Below the pieces are notes generated by a model. It worked only from the letters and a program-made list of their open reading frames with translations. It ran no database searches and was not told the DNA's origin. The translations under genes and the position numbers were made by a program. From Chloroflexota bacterium (GTDB taxonomy: Bacteria; Chloroflexota; UBA11872; UBA12225), in the NCBI GenBank assembly GCA_009693165.1, contig SHXX01000012.1:1-40466 (forward strand): a DNA stretch of 40,466 nt. The letters run 5' to 3'. Position 1 is the first letter of the stretch, and each line of letters begins with the position of its first letter. Shown here in pieces: positions 23,751 through 32,030 of this stretch.

Positions 23751-25115
23751 TCAGTTCACGTGCCCACGGGCGGCCGGCGTGGTCGATTGACCGACAATCT
23801 GGAACTGCTGACCCTGCTGGACGACGTGGGTTTGGAACCCGGCACTCCCAAGTTGCGCTTGCAGCGCACGGGCCGAGACTGACGTTCGCCCTCCGGGGCG
23901 TTCACCACGGCTGGCAAAGGTTGATGCGTCGATCAGGATGACCGCAGGCATCGTTGCGCGGGCACGGGCCGAGTGCAGGTGCTGCAGCCAAGCCGGGTCG
24001 GTCGACGGGGTGATCGTCACGACCGACAAGCCCCGACCAAGTGTCGACTGCACGTCCGACATCACTCGATCCAACGGTTCGGCGCCGTCAGCGCGCACGG
24101 TCGCAAGCACTTCCATGAGGCGCCAGAGGTGTGCCGAACCCTTCCCGGGGTGCACGATCACGCGTGTTGCGCCGATTGCGACCAGCCCCACAGCCTTGTT
24201 GTCACGGAGTGCGCGATGGATGAGTGCGCCAGTCACATTGACGGCATATTCTTCAGTTGACTCGAGACCCTCGCCAACGTGGACGCCCCGGTCCAGATCC
24301 AGGATGGCCCACAAGTTTCCCGATGGTTCGAAGTCGAACTCCTTGGATCGCAGTTCGCCGGCGCGCGCACTCGAAAGCCAGTGGATCCGATGCAGGCTGT
24401 CACCCGGCGCGTAGGCCCTGATGCTCGATGCATCGGTCGTGACATCAAGCGAACGGATGTGTGTGCGCGACGCACCAGGCAGTCTCCCGTACGGCATCGG
24501 CAAGTCGGGCAGGTCGAGGAGTGGTGGATAGACGATGAAGCTCGTCGAGGCGTGATAGGTGACCGTTCCCTGAAAGATGCCAAAGGGATCGCCCGTCACG
24601 AGACGCAAAGGGCCTAATTCGTACAGGCCACGCCGGTTGCACACGGTGCGCATTCGCCATTGACGCTGCTCGAAGCCACCGAGCGTCTGCACTGATCCCG
24701 GTTCATACCCGGGTACGGTCGATTCGTCACGGACCTCGACCCATAGTGCCGGCAGCCGTCCACCATTACGCAGGATGAACTCCTCGACGATTGGCTCGCC
24801 GACCACGCACCATTTGGTCCGCAGCACCCGGGTAACGGACAGCCACCGAACCAGAGATCGTGTCCAGATGAACGTGAGCGCCACGAGCGCCAACACGGCG
24901 TAGACCATGTAGTAGAGGATGGGAACACCCGCCACGAGTGCGAGCACCAGCAGCACGGTCCCGAGTATCGGGATTGCAGGACGCAGCAACCTGAGTTCAC
25001 CGGTCACGAGAAAGGCAGGATCGCTGCCACTGGCGGTGGGGGGAACCATTCCATCGAACCGGGACGTCACCGCCGGTTCGATGGCTGTCGCGCGTCCGCG
25101 GGCACCCATGGCCAT
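23751..25115 (-). CDS. DUF58 domain protein, partner of transglutaminase
   Basis: 454 residues. Two membrane helices (about residues 44-85) are followed by a cytoplasmic region with the DUF58 core: RRGLYELGPLRLVTGDPFGIF, then VYPPLLDLP and the motif SSIRAYAPGDSLHRIHWLSSARAGELRSKEF, which is the DUF58 signature (R-x-Y-x-x-G-D-x-x-x-x-I-x-W). The C-terminal half resembles a von Willebrand A fold in outline. DUF58 proteins normally occur with a MoxR AAA ATPase and a transglutaminase; here only the transglutaminase follows, with no moxR in the window. ATG 25115 is preferred over TTG 25142 because TATACT ends exactly 6 nt before it; neither has a Shine-Dalgarno site. Function unknown, perhaps surface-protein maturation. 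Confidence 0.9.
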   Translation of the reverse strand: MAMGARGRATAIEPAVTSRFDGMVPPTASGSDPAFLVTGELRLLRPAIPILGTVLLVLALVAGVPILYYMVYAVLALVALTFIWTRSLVRWLSVTRVLRTKWCVVGEPIVEEFILRNGGRLPALWVEVRDESTVPGYEPGSVQTLGGFEQRQWRMRTVCNRRGLYELGPLRLVTGDPFGIFQGTVTYHASTSFIVYPPLLDLPDLPMPYGRLPGASRTHIRSLDVTTDASSIRAYAPGDSLHRIHWLSSARAGELRSKEFDFEPSGNLWAILDLDRGVHVGEGLESTEEYAVNVTGALIHRALRDNKAVGLVAIGATRVIVHPGKGSAHLWRLMEVLATVRADGAEPLDRVMSDVQSTLGRGLSVVTITPSTDPAWLQHLHSARARATMPAVILIDASTFASRGERPGGRTSVSARALQAQLGSAGFQTHVVQQGQQFQIVGQSTTPAARGHVN

Positions 25116-25121
25116 GGGTGG

Positions 25122-25127
25122 AGTATA
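25122..25127 (-). promoter_or_regulatory. -10 hexamer TATACT, leaderless promoter for the DUF58 gene
   Basis: Reading the minus strand, TATACT is followed by six bases (CCACCC) and ATG 25115. The spacing and the lack of any purine-rich ribosome site match the lepA case. A TTGACC lies 9 nt upstream of the hexamer, too close to be a normal -35. Confidence 0.5.
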
Positions 25128-25175
25128 GGGCGAGTCGGTCAATGGTGGAAGTCGGGTGCCGTCGGCGACATCAGG

Positions 25176-25799
25176 CTATGCTGGTTCCGGAAACGGTTCC
25201 AAATCGAGGGGACGGATCATCGCGGTCTCGTCGCAGTTTGCAAACTTCGGACACCGGTAGCACTCGTACCAGACTTTCAGGTGCAAGGTGCCCCGGTCCA
25301 CCTGGATGAACCCCCGCTTCTCGAAAAATCTCGGAACCAGGGTCAAGGTGTAGACCTTTGCAATCCGGAGGTCGCGTGCACGCTCGACACACGCGTCAAC
25401 CAACGTGCTCCCGATCCCTCTGGAGGCAACATCCGGATGGATTGCAAGGCCCCGGACTTCGGCTAGGCCAAGGCCGACAGGATGCAGTCCGCAGACACCA
25501 AGCAGGAAGTCGCCATCCGGGTGGGGTTGATCAACAAGGCGAAGTGCATTCTCGGGAAGGGTTCCGCGGGCGACCACGAACTCATGGATCGACGCGAGGA
25601 TGTCTGGAGCCGTGCGAAACAGCATCCGGTTCTGCCTTGCAAAGTGGGAGATCAGCGCCTCCATCTCCGGCACGTCGTCCGCCGTTGCCGCACGCACGTG
25701 ACACGCAACATCCGCACCCCGCTCACGATCGCTGGGTTCGGGTTCGCGGTCCGGTGCGAGCCGGCTGGCATCGGATGCATGAATGACGCTTCGTGTCAT
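25176..25799 (-). CDS. GNAT N-acetyltransferase, ArgA-like
   Basis: 207 residues from ATG 25799 (AGGGA 7 nt upstream). An N-terminal low-complexity tail leads into CHVRAATADDVPEMEALISHFARQNRMLFRTAPDIL, the opening typical of ArgA-type N-acetylglutamate synthases. The acetyl-CoA site is VRGLAIHPDVASRGIGSTLV. The C-terminus carries CYRCPKFANCDETAM, a C-x2-C-x5-C cluster seen in many stand-alone ArgA-like acetyltransferases. Probable role: acetylation of glutamate or a similar amino acid in arginine synthesis; no other arg gene is present here. A longer reading from GTG 25877 is possible, since a TAGAGT hexamer (25892 to 25887) ends 9 nt before it. Divergent from the GT28 gene. Confidence 0.85.
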   Translation of the reverse strand: MTRSVIHASDASRLAPDREPEPSDRERGADVACHVRAATADDVPEMEALISHFARQNRMLFRTAPDILASIHEFVVARGTLPENALRLVDQPHPDGDFLLGVCGLHPVGLGLAEVRGLAIHPDVASRGIGSTLVDACVERARDLRIAKVYTLTLVPRFFEKRGFIQVDRGTLHLKVWYECYRCPKFANCDETAMIRPLDLEPFPEPA

Positions 25800-25979
25800 G
25801 GAGATTCCCTGTCCGCACACCCGGCCCTGTCTCCATCCCACGGCAATGGACGATGGTCGAAGAACCCTGCGATGCACGTCAGTACCACTCTACATGGAGG
25901 GGCGCGGGTTCGTCGGGTGTGAAGGGCTAGTTTGCACCCGGGGCGGATCCGCCATCCAATCGCCGACACACTGGGTCAG

Positions 25980-25985
25980 TATGCT
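25980..25985 (+). promoter_or_regulatory. -10 hexamer TATGCT ahead of the GT28 gene
   Basis: TATGCT ends 10 nt before ATG 25996, which would give a leader of only about 3-4 nt. No Shine-Dalgarno site is visible in between. Weaker than the three TATACT/TAGACT cases but consistent with near-leaderless transcription. Confidence 0.3.
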
Positions 25986-25995
25986 GTAATCCACG

Positions 25996-27198
25996 ATGCC
26001 TCCCACTCGGGTCCTTGTGCTGACTTCGGACACTGGGTCTGGTCACCGAAGTGTGTCTCGCGCACTCGTGGCCGGCGCCACGGGTGCCCTTGAACGAGGC
26101 CTCGAACTCATCGAGTTCGATCCGCTGGTTTCAAGCGATCCCTCGCTTTCTCAAGTACGTGTTGCAAATGGTGTGCACCCATCGGTATTTGACCGCGTGG
26201 TTGGCCTCTATGGTCCGATGATTGTGCATGCCCCGTGGGCGTGGGGACTTGCCTACCGGCTTGCGGCGTTGCCGGGGATGGCTTCGATCTTCCACGCGGT
26301 GTACGGGCGTACGGTCAAGTCGCGCATCGGGGCGGCGATACATGCAACGCGTGCCCAGGCAGTGGTCTCGGTGCATCCGCTGGTGAACGATGCGATGGTC
26401 GCCGCGCGGAACTCCGAGGGTCGAGACCTGCCTTTGCTCACGGTTGTCACCGATCTGGTGGATGTCCACCCGTGGTGGGCGAATGCCGTGATCGACCGGT
26501 ACGTCGTCGGAACCGGTGATGCCGCACGGGCGCTGATCGGGTTGGGGATTGATCCGTCCCGGACCTCGGTGACGGGGATCCCGTTGAGGTCCACGTTTGG
26601 ACGCGTCACGAGTTCGGTGCGTGAGAAGCGCCAGCAGCTTGGTCTGGACCCCGCTCACCCAACGGTGCTGTTCATGGGTGGTGGTGATGGTGCCGGCCGT
26701 CTTGCAGAGGTCGTTGCTGCTTGTGATGTGGTCGTTCGTAGGCGCCGCGCGGACGTGACCCGCTTCGTGGTGATTTGCGGACGCAATGAGCCCCTGCGTG
26801 CTTCGCTCGCGGCCCGGGATTGGCGTGGTCCGACCACCATCCTTGGGCAAGTTGCAAATGTCCACGAGTGGATGACGGCGTCAGACGTCGTCGTGACCAA
26901 ACCCGGTTCGCTGACCGTATCCGAGGCACTTGCGATTGGCCGGCCTCTACTCCTTGGACCCCCATTGCCGGGTCAGGAGGAAGGGAACATCCCATTCGTC
27001 TGCGACAATGGCGCCGGTTTGGCCTACCGGGACCCGACCGAGGCCTCGATCCTCTTGGAGCGGATGCTTGCCGATCCGTCAGCTCTCTGGGAGATGGGTC
27101 AGCGGACTTTTCCACTCAGGCACCTGAAGGCGACCGAGCGCGTGCTCGATCTGGTGCAGTCGTTGGTCCTCACTTCCCGGAAACCCAGTCAGTCCTAA
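25996..27198 (+). CDS. GT28 glycosyltransferase, MGDG synthase / diacylglycerol glucosyltransferase type
   Basis: 400 residues, GT-B fold. The N-terminal half matches the MGDG-synthase-type acceptor domain: VLVLTSDTGSGHRSVSRALVAGA (the (S)GxGH motif), VVSVHPLVNDAM and VVTDLVDVHPWWANAVIDRYVVG. The C-terminal donor domain has VTGIPLRSTFG, VLFMGGGDGAGRL and the GT28 C-terminal signature DVVVTKPGSLTVSEALAIGRPLLLGPPLPGQEEGNIPFV, with the Glu and the PGQE that bind the UDP-sugar. Likely product: a glycosyl-diacylglycerol membrane lipid, made at the cytoplasmic face; the sugar (glucose or galactose) cannot be told. MurG is related, but the N-terminal SGxGH and THxD-like region favour the lipid branch. 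pdxA-like gene follows after 9 nt. Confidence 0.85.
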   Translation: MPPTRVLVLTSDTGSGHRSVSRALVAGATGALERGLELIEFDPLVSSDPSLSQVRVANGVHPSVFDRVVGLYGPMIVHAPWAWGLAYRLAALPGMASIFHAVYGRTVKSRIGAAIHATRAQAVVSVHPLVNDAMVAARNSEGRDLPLLTVVTDLVDVHPWWANAVIDRYVVGTGDAARALIGLGIDPSRTSVTGIPLRSTFGRVTSSVREKRQQLGLDPAHPTVLFMGGGDGAGRLAEVVAACDVVVRRRRADVTRFVVICGRNEPLRASLAARDWRGPTTILGQVANVHEWMTASDVVVTKPGSLTVSEALAIGRPLLLGPPLPGQEEGNIPFVCDNGAGLAYRDPTEASILLERMLADPSALWEMGQRTFPLRHLKATERVLDLVQSLVLTSRKPSQS

Positions 27199-27207
27199 GG
27201 CACAGAG

Positions 27208-28233
27208 ATGACCATCGAAACACGACCGCCGCTCGCGGTGACCATGGGCGACCCGGCAGGCATCGGGCCCGAGGTAACCGTCCGGGCGCTTTCAGACAAG
27301 TCCGTCAGGTCTTGCGCCAAAGTGGTGGTCATCGGTGATCGTCAGATCCTTGCCGAGGCGTGCCGGGTCACTGGCGTGGACGTGCCGTGGCATCGGGTTT
27401 CCAGTCGCCTCGAGATCGGTTCGACTGACAACGGTGACGACCGGGTCTTGCTGCTTGACCTGGGGAATGTCAACCCTGTGACGTGGCATTGGGGCAGGTT
27501 GTCGGCGGAACATGGTCAGGCATCTCTGGACTACTTCGACAGGGCGTTGGAACTTGTGGACGATGGGACTGTCTCAGGCATCGTCACCGCGCCAATCAAC
27601 AAGGAGGCCACCTCACTCGCGGGCTGCAAGGACCTCGGCCACATGGAACTGCTCGCGCGGGCTTATGCGATCCGTGATCATGCCACGATGCTTGTGAGTG
27701 GTCGGCTTCGATGCGTCCACGTCTCTACCCACTACTCCCTTAGGGATTCCTTGGACCGCATTACTCGTGCCCGGGTGCTCGAAAGGCTTGTGACGACAGA
27801 CGAGGCGTTCCGCAGGTGGGGCCTCGTCTCACCCCGCCTTGCAGTTGCTGCCGTCAATCCCCACGGTGGTGAAGGTGGGCTGCTTGGCCGGGAGGAAATC
27901 GAGGAACTCGCGCCGGCGGTCGCTGACGCACGGGCCCTCGGCATCGATGCGTATGGACCTCTCCCAGCCGACTCTGTGTTCGTCGCCGCCATGCGCGGCG
28001 AGTACGACGCGGTAGTCGCGATGTTCCACGATCAGGGGCATATCCCCGTCAAGGTCCATGGGTTTGAGGAAAGCGTAAGCGTTGCCTTGGGGCTCCCGAT
28101 TGTCCGGACGTCCGTTGACCATGGAACGGCGTTCGGGATCGCTGGCACGGGTGTGGCTGACGCCCGGTCAATGGCCGAGGCAATCCGTGTTGCCGGCAAG
28201 ATTTGTGCCGGAACGTGGTTGCAGTCCCGGTAG
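27208..28233 (+). CDS. PdxA2-like 4-phospho-hydroxyacid dehydrogenase
   Basis: NAD-dependent metal-dependent oxidative decarboxylase of the PdxA family, 341 residues. Landmarks: VTMGDPAGIGPEV, VTAPINKEA, GHMELLA, VHVSTHYSLRDSLDRI, AVNPHGGEGGLLGREE, GPLPADSVF and AMFHDQGHIPVKVHGFEESVSVALGLPIVRTSVDHGTAFGIAGTG. Metal-binding histidines in STHYS and FHDQGH are present. The segment HDQGHIPVK in place of HDQGLxxxK, and THYSLRDS, resemble the PdxA2 subgroup (4-phospho-D-threonate / D-erythronate dehydrogenases) rather than the pyridoxine-pathway PdxA. The DUF1537-type kinase that usually accompanies PdxA2 is not in this window, so the pathway stays open. Start ATG 27208 follows an AAGG about 8-9 nt upstream. 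Confidence 0.88.
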   Translation: MTIETRPPLAVTMGDPAGIGPEVTVRALSDKSVRSCAKVVVIGDRQILAEACRVTGVDVPWHRVSSRLEIGSTDNGDDRVLLLDLGNVNPVTWHWGRLSAEHGQASLDYFDRALELVDDGTVSGIVTAPINKEATSLAGCKDLGHMELLARAYAIRDHATMLVSGRLRCVHVSTHYSLRDSLDRITRARVLERLVTTDEAFRRWGLVSPRLAVAAVNPHGGEGGLLGREEIEELAPAVADARALGIDAYGPLPADSVFVAAMRGEYDAVVAMFHDQGHIPVKVHGFEESVSVALGLPIVRTSVDHGTAFGIAGTGVADARSMAEAIRVAGKICAGTWLQSR

Positions 28234-28246
28234 CAGGTCCGTCCCG

Positions 28247-28264
28247 CTTTGCCGAAGGGCAAGG
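28247..28264 (+). terminator. Stem-loop just after the PdxA2-like gene
   Basis: CTTTGCC (28247-28253), loop GAAG, GGCAAGG (28258-28264): a 7-bp stem with one wobble pair, 13 nt after the stop codon. No T-run follows. A factor-independent terminator is not proven. Confidence 0.3.
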
Positions 28265-28329
28265 AGACTGGTCCGGGTTAGAACGTGGATCAGGCGGGAG
28301 CGCGGGTGTGGCTATCGATTACGTGACCA

Positions 28330-28348
28330 CACCGGCTCACATCCGGTG
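28330..28348 (-). terminator. Stem-loop just after the ABC exporter gene
   Basis: CACCGG (28330-28335), 7-nt loop, CCGGTG (28343-28348), 9 nt after the minus-strand exporter stop. A second small hairpin CGGGT-TTC-ACCCG (28352-28364) overlaps the end of the gene. Both suit the end of the operon but lack a T-run. Confidence 0.28.
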
Positions 28349-28357
28349 ACGCGGGTT

Positions 28358-30202
28358 TCACCCGGCCGCGGTCGAGACTTCCTGACCAGCGAATTGGGCG
28401 TGGTAGAGCGCGTGATACGCCCCTCGGGTGGACAGGAGGCCTTCGTGGGTGCCCCGCTCGACGATGCGCCCATGGTCGAGCACAAGGATCTGGTCGGCAT
28501 GCCGAACGGTCGAGAGACGATGGGCGATCACGAAGGTCGTGCGTCCGCGCATGACCCGTTCGAGCGCCGCCTGGATCAGGACTTCCGTCTCGGTGTCCAC
28601 GTCTGAGGTTGCCTCGTCGAGGATGAGGACACGAGGGTTCTTGAGAATTGCCCGGGCGAGTGAAATCCGTTGCCTCTGCCCGCGCGAGATCAGCACCCCT
28701 CCATCACCACACCACGCGTCGTAGCCCTTCGGAAGCTGACGGATGAACTCGTCGGCGTGTGCCTCACGGGCAGCGGCTTCAACTTCCTCATCTGTCGCGT
28801 CCAGCCGTCCGTACCGGATGTTGTCGCGCATCGTCGCGCCGAACAGGAATGTCTCCTGGATGACGACCGCGAGTTGCGCCCGCAGGCTTGAAAGTGACAG
28901 GTCACGGATGTCGTGGCCGTCGAGTGTGATGCGGCCACCTTGCGGGTCGTAGAAGCGAGGCAACAGGTTTACAAAAGTGGTCTTGCCGGACCCGGTGTGA
29001 CCTACGAGTGCGATGACCTGGCCGGGTGCAACATCAACGTTCGCGTTGATCAGCACTGGCTTCCCGGGTTCGTATTCGAAGGTCACCCCTTCCATGCGCA
29101 CCGCACCCTCGGCGCGCGCTAGGTCAACTGCCCCGGGCCGATCCGAGACGTCTGGAACCTCGTCCAGGTACTCGAAGATGCGCTCGGCGGCGGCGAGAGC
29201 TTGCTGCAGGGTGTTGTTGACGCGGATCAAGTCCTCCACGGGCTGGTAGAACTGAATCAGGTAGCTGTTGAACGCAACCAGTGCCCCGACCGTCATCGAG
29301 TGATCGAAGATGAAGTAGGTGCCAATGCCGAGGACCCCCGCAGTACCCGCTGCGGAAATCATCTGGATTGCCGGTGTTGCCACCGCCTGTACCGATGCGG
29401 TTGACATATTCGCATCGAGATTACCCCGGTTCTCCGAACTGAACCGCTGACGCTGGCGACCTTCTTGCGCGAATGCCTTGGCGACGCGCATGCCGGAAAT
29501 GTTTTCCGAGAGGACGTTGTTGACGTCGGCTGCCTTCTCCTGCACGCGCAGGTACCGGTCACGCAACTTGTTCGCCGAGTACTGGCTCGCACCCACGAGG
29601 ATCGGCACCGTCAGGAAAACGAGCAACGCCAATTTCCACTGCAGGGCGAGCATGATCACCCCAAAGGCGAACATGTTCAGCAATCCGACGAACGCCATGA
29701 TGGTGCCACCGTTGATCGCCTGTTGCATCGCCTGGATGTCATTGGTGATGCGCGAAATGATCTCGCCGGTTGAATTGCGTTCGTAGAACCGGAGCGATAG
29801 CCGTTCGATGTGCTCGAACAGGTTCCGGGTGACCCGGTAGACCAGTTGCTGTGACGCGAAAGAGATGTAATACCGCTGGCCGTAGCCAAAGACGTACCGG
29901 AGTGCCTGGATGATGAGTAACGCAATCCCGATCCAGACGAGGCCGTTTACATCTTTCTCGGGAATTGTGGTGTCAATGATGTGCTTGAACGCCCACGGCA
30001 TGGTCATCTGGAGCGCGGACATGCTGACAAGGCAAAGCAGGGCCATGAAAAGGTGGTAGTTGTAATCCTTGATCATTGATAAGAGGCGGACGGTCAGCTT
30101 CCACGGGCTTGATTGAAGTTCCACCTTCGGGCCCATTCCGGACCACATGTCGGCGCGTCCCCGGGCCATGGCGCCAGGTCCCATCGGGCGACCGGAAATC
30201 AT
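28358..30202 (-). CDS. ABC exporter half-transporter (type IV, MsbA/BmrA-like), subunit 2
   Basis: 614 residues: an N-terminal Gly/Met-rich tail, six transmembrane helices (about residues 55-340), then the nucleotide-binding domain with Walker A LVGHTGSGKTTF, Q-loop VVIQETFLFGATMRDNIRYG, signature region ISRGQRQRISLARAIL, Walker B VLILDEATSDVD and H-loop FVIAHRLSTV. The signature is changed from LSGGQ to ISRGQ, whereas the sister protein upstream has the full LSGGQ. This kind of asymmetry is common in heterodimeric exporters. ATG 30202 is chosen because GGAG lies 8 nt before it and the longer frame would overlap the sister gene. Probably pairs with the upstream gene product to export drugs or lipids; substrate unknown. 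Confidence 0.92.
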   Translation of the reverse strand: MISGRPMGPGAMARGRADMWSGMGPKVELQSSPWKLTVRLLSMIKDYNYHLFMALLCLVSMSALQMTMPWAFKHIIDTTIPEKDVNGLVWIGIALLIIQALRYVFGYGQRYYISFASQQLVYRVTRNLFEHIERLSLRFYERNSTGEIISRITNDIQAMQQAINGGTIMAFVGLLNMFAFGVIMLALQWKLALLVFLTVPILVGASQYSANKLRDRYLRVQEKAADVNNVLSENISGMRVAKAFAQEGRQRQRFSSENRGNLDANMSTASVQAVATPAIQMISAAGTAGVLGIGTYFIFDHSMTVGALVAFNSYLIQFYQPVEDLIRVNNTLQQALAAAERIFEYLDEVPDVSDRPGAVDLARAEGAVRMEGVTFEYEPGKPVLINANVDVAPGQVIALVGHTGSGKTTFVNLLPRFYDPQGGRITLDGHDIRDLSLSSLRAQLAVVIQETFLFGATMRDNIRYGRLDATDEEVEAAAREAHADEFIRQLPKGYDAWCGDGGVLISRGQRQRISLARAILKNPRVLILDEATSDVDTETEVLIQAALERVMRGRTTFVIAHRLSTVRHADQILVLDHGRIVERGTHEGLLSTRGAYHALYHAQFAGQEVSTAAG

Positions 30203-30260
30203 CGGCTTGTCTCCTGGTTCAGGGCTTGGATTGCCTGAGGTTGGTTCGGGAAGGTGGTCG

Positions 30261-32030
30261 TCATCGTTGCACCACCGGGGTGGCCGGGCCAGCGGATGCC
30301 GAGGCCTCGGTAGCCAACTGGAACTGGATGTCGGCCAGATGCGCGTACAACGGACTTCTTCGCAGCAATTCGGAATGGGTGCCGCGGGAGGTGATTCGCC
30401 CAGCCTCCATGACGGCAATCTGGTGGGCGCGTTGAACGGTCGAAAGTCGGTGCGCAATCACGATGGTCGTGCGACCTTCCATGAGCGTATCGAGTGCCTG
30501 CCGGATCAGGTAGTCGGTCTGGTTGTCGACCGAACTTGTTGCCTCATCCAGAATGAGGATGCGCGGGTCGACAAGGATTGCCCGGGCGATCGCGAGACGC
30601 TGCCTCTGGCCACCGGAAAGCCGGGTGCCACGTTCGCCGATCTCGGTGTCATAGCCGTTCGGCATCTCGGAAATGAATGGGTGGGCATTTGCTGCACGCG
30701 CAGCGGCTTCGATCTCTTCCATGGACGCGTCTGCACGCCCATAGGCGATGTTCTCGCGGATTGACGCATTGAAAAGGAAGGTCTCTTGCATGACCATGCC
30801 CATCTGGGCCCGGAGCGCCTCAATCTGGATATCCCGGACGTCGTGTCCGTCGATACGCACGTTGCCAGTGGTCGGGTCGTAGAACCGGGGTATCAGGTTC
30901 ACAAGGGTCGTCTTGCCGCTACCGGACGGCCCGACCAACGCGAGTGTCTTCCCCGGCGGAACGTCAATGCTGATGTCGCGCAAGAGAGGCGCACCCTTTC
31001 CGTAAGCGAATGACACGTTTTCCATGGTGACTGCACCACTCACGTGCTCGAGCCGCACGGCACCAGGACGGTCCATCACGTCCAGGGGCGTGTCCAGGAT
31101 TTCGAAGATGCGTTCGCCCGAAGCCAACGCATTCAGCGCCATCTGGTTGATGAAGACCAGGAAACGAACTGGCGCGAACATCGTGAGGACATAGGCGTAG
31201 AAGGCGGACAAGTCGCCAATCGTGAGGTGGCCCTCCATGACCCGCAGTCCGCCCACCGTAATAATGATGATCGCGGAGAGGTAAGTGGCGAACTCTTGCC
31301 CGGGACCGGTCACGCCAAACACGCGCCAGGACTGCAGGGCCACGGTGCGCATTTCCTCATTGACGGTGTTGAAGCGATTGGCCTCGAACTCTTCGCGTCC
31401 GTAGGCCTTGACCAGCTTGATGCCGGCAACATTCTCCTGAATTACCACGTTCAGGGACGCCTGCAATTCCTGACGCTTACGGAAAAGAGGCCAGACTTTC
31501 ACGGAATACTTCTGGAACCAGAGGATCAATGGGACGACGACGAGCGAGATGAGTGTCAGTTGCCAGTCGAGCCAGAACATGACCGCCAGGTTTGCTGCGA
31601 TGGTGATGAAGGTGGTTACGAGGCGCGAGAGCCCCTGAGTGAGGAAGAACTGGACCTGCGACACGTCGTTGGTGACGCGCGACATGAGCTGGCCAGTCTG
31701 GTTGGCGTCGTAAAAGCTCATCGACTGGCTCTGCAGGTGGTCGTAGAGTGCGCCGCGAACGTCAAAGATCACTCGCTGACCCACCCACTGCTCCAGATAG
31801 AGCTGCACCGCTCCGAGCAAATTGAGACCGCCTGAGACCCCGATCATTCCAATGAGGTACACGCCAACCAAGGGAAGGCTTTCCTTGGGGATGGCGTCAT
31901 CGATGATGAGTTTCGTCATCCATGCTGGCGCAAGCTTGAGGATGGTGATGGCGAAGATGAGCACCATCGTCACCACGGTCCCCCACCAGTACGGGCGGAC
32001 GAAGCGGAGGAGCCGGGTGAGGGTGTTCAT
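30261..32030 (-). CDS. ABC exporter half-transporter (type IV), subunit 1
   Basis: 589 residues: six transmembrane helices (about residues 15-310, starting RFVRPYWWGTVVTMVLIFAITILKL), then Walker A LVGPSGSGKTTL, Q-loop MVMQETFLFNASIRENIAYG, canonical signature LSGGQRQRLAIARAIL, Walker B ILILDEATSSVD with the catalytic Glu, and H-loop VIAHRLSTV. Its ATG overlaps the MarR stop as ATGA, and AAGGAAGG lies about 7 nt before the ATG, so it is translated with the regulator gene. The second half-transporter follows 58 nt later. MarR-linked exporter pairs of this kind usually give resistance to toxic compounds; that role is inferred here. Confidence 0.93.
   Translation of the reverse strand: MNTLTRLLRFVRPYWWGTVVTMVLIFAITILKLAPAWMTKLIIDDAIPKESLPLVGVYLIGMIGVSGGLNLLGAVQLYLEQWVGQRVIFDVRGALYDHLQSQSMSFYDANQTGQLMSRVTNDVSQVQFFLTQGLSRLVTTFITIAANLAVMFWLDWQLTLISLVVVPLILWFQKYSVKVWPLFRKRQELQASLNVVIQENVAGIKLVKAYGREEFEANRFNTVNEEMRTVALQSWRVFGVTGPGQEFATYLSAIIIITVGGLRVMEGHLTIGDLSAFYAYVLTMFAPVRFLVFINQMALNALASGERIFEILDTPLDVMDRPGAVRLEHVSGAVTMENVSFAYGKGAPLLRDISIDVPPGKTLALVGPSGSGKTTLVNLIPRFYDPTTGNVRIDGHDVRDIQIEALRAQMGMVMQETFLFNASIRENIAYGRADASMEEIEAAARAANAHPFISEMPNGYDTEIGERGTRLSGGQRQRLAIARAILVDPRILILDEATSSVDNQTDYLIRQALDTLMEGRTTIVIAHRLSTVQRAHQIAVMEAGRITSRGTHSELLRRSPLYAHLADIQFQLATEASASAGPATPVVQR

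Noticed and set aside
30203-30457. Longer start for the second exporter subunit
   Set aside because: It would overlap the sister exporter gene by about 200 nt; ATG 30202 has a strong ribosome site.
31044-31835. Long plus-strand open frame over the exporter subunit 1 gene
   Set aside because: Mirrors the coding strand of a clear ABC exporter; Glu/His/Gln-rich translation is typical of antisense frames.
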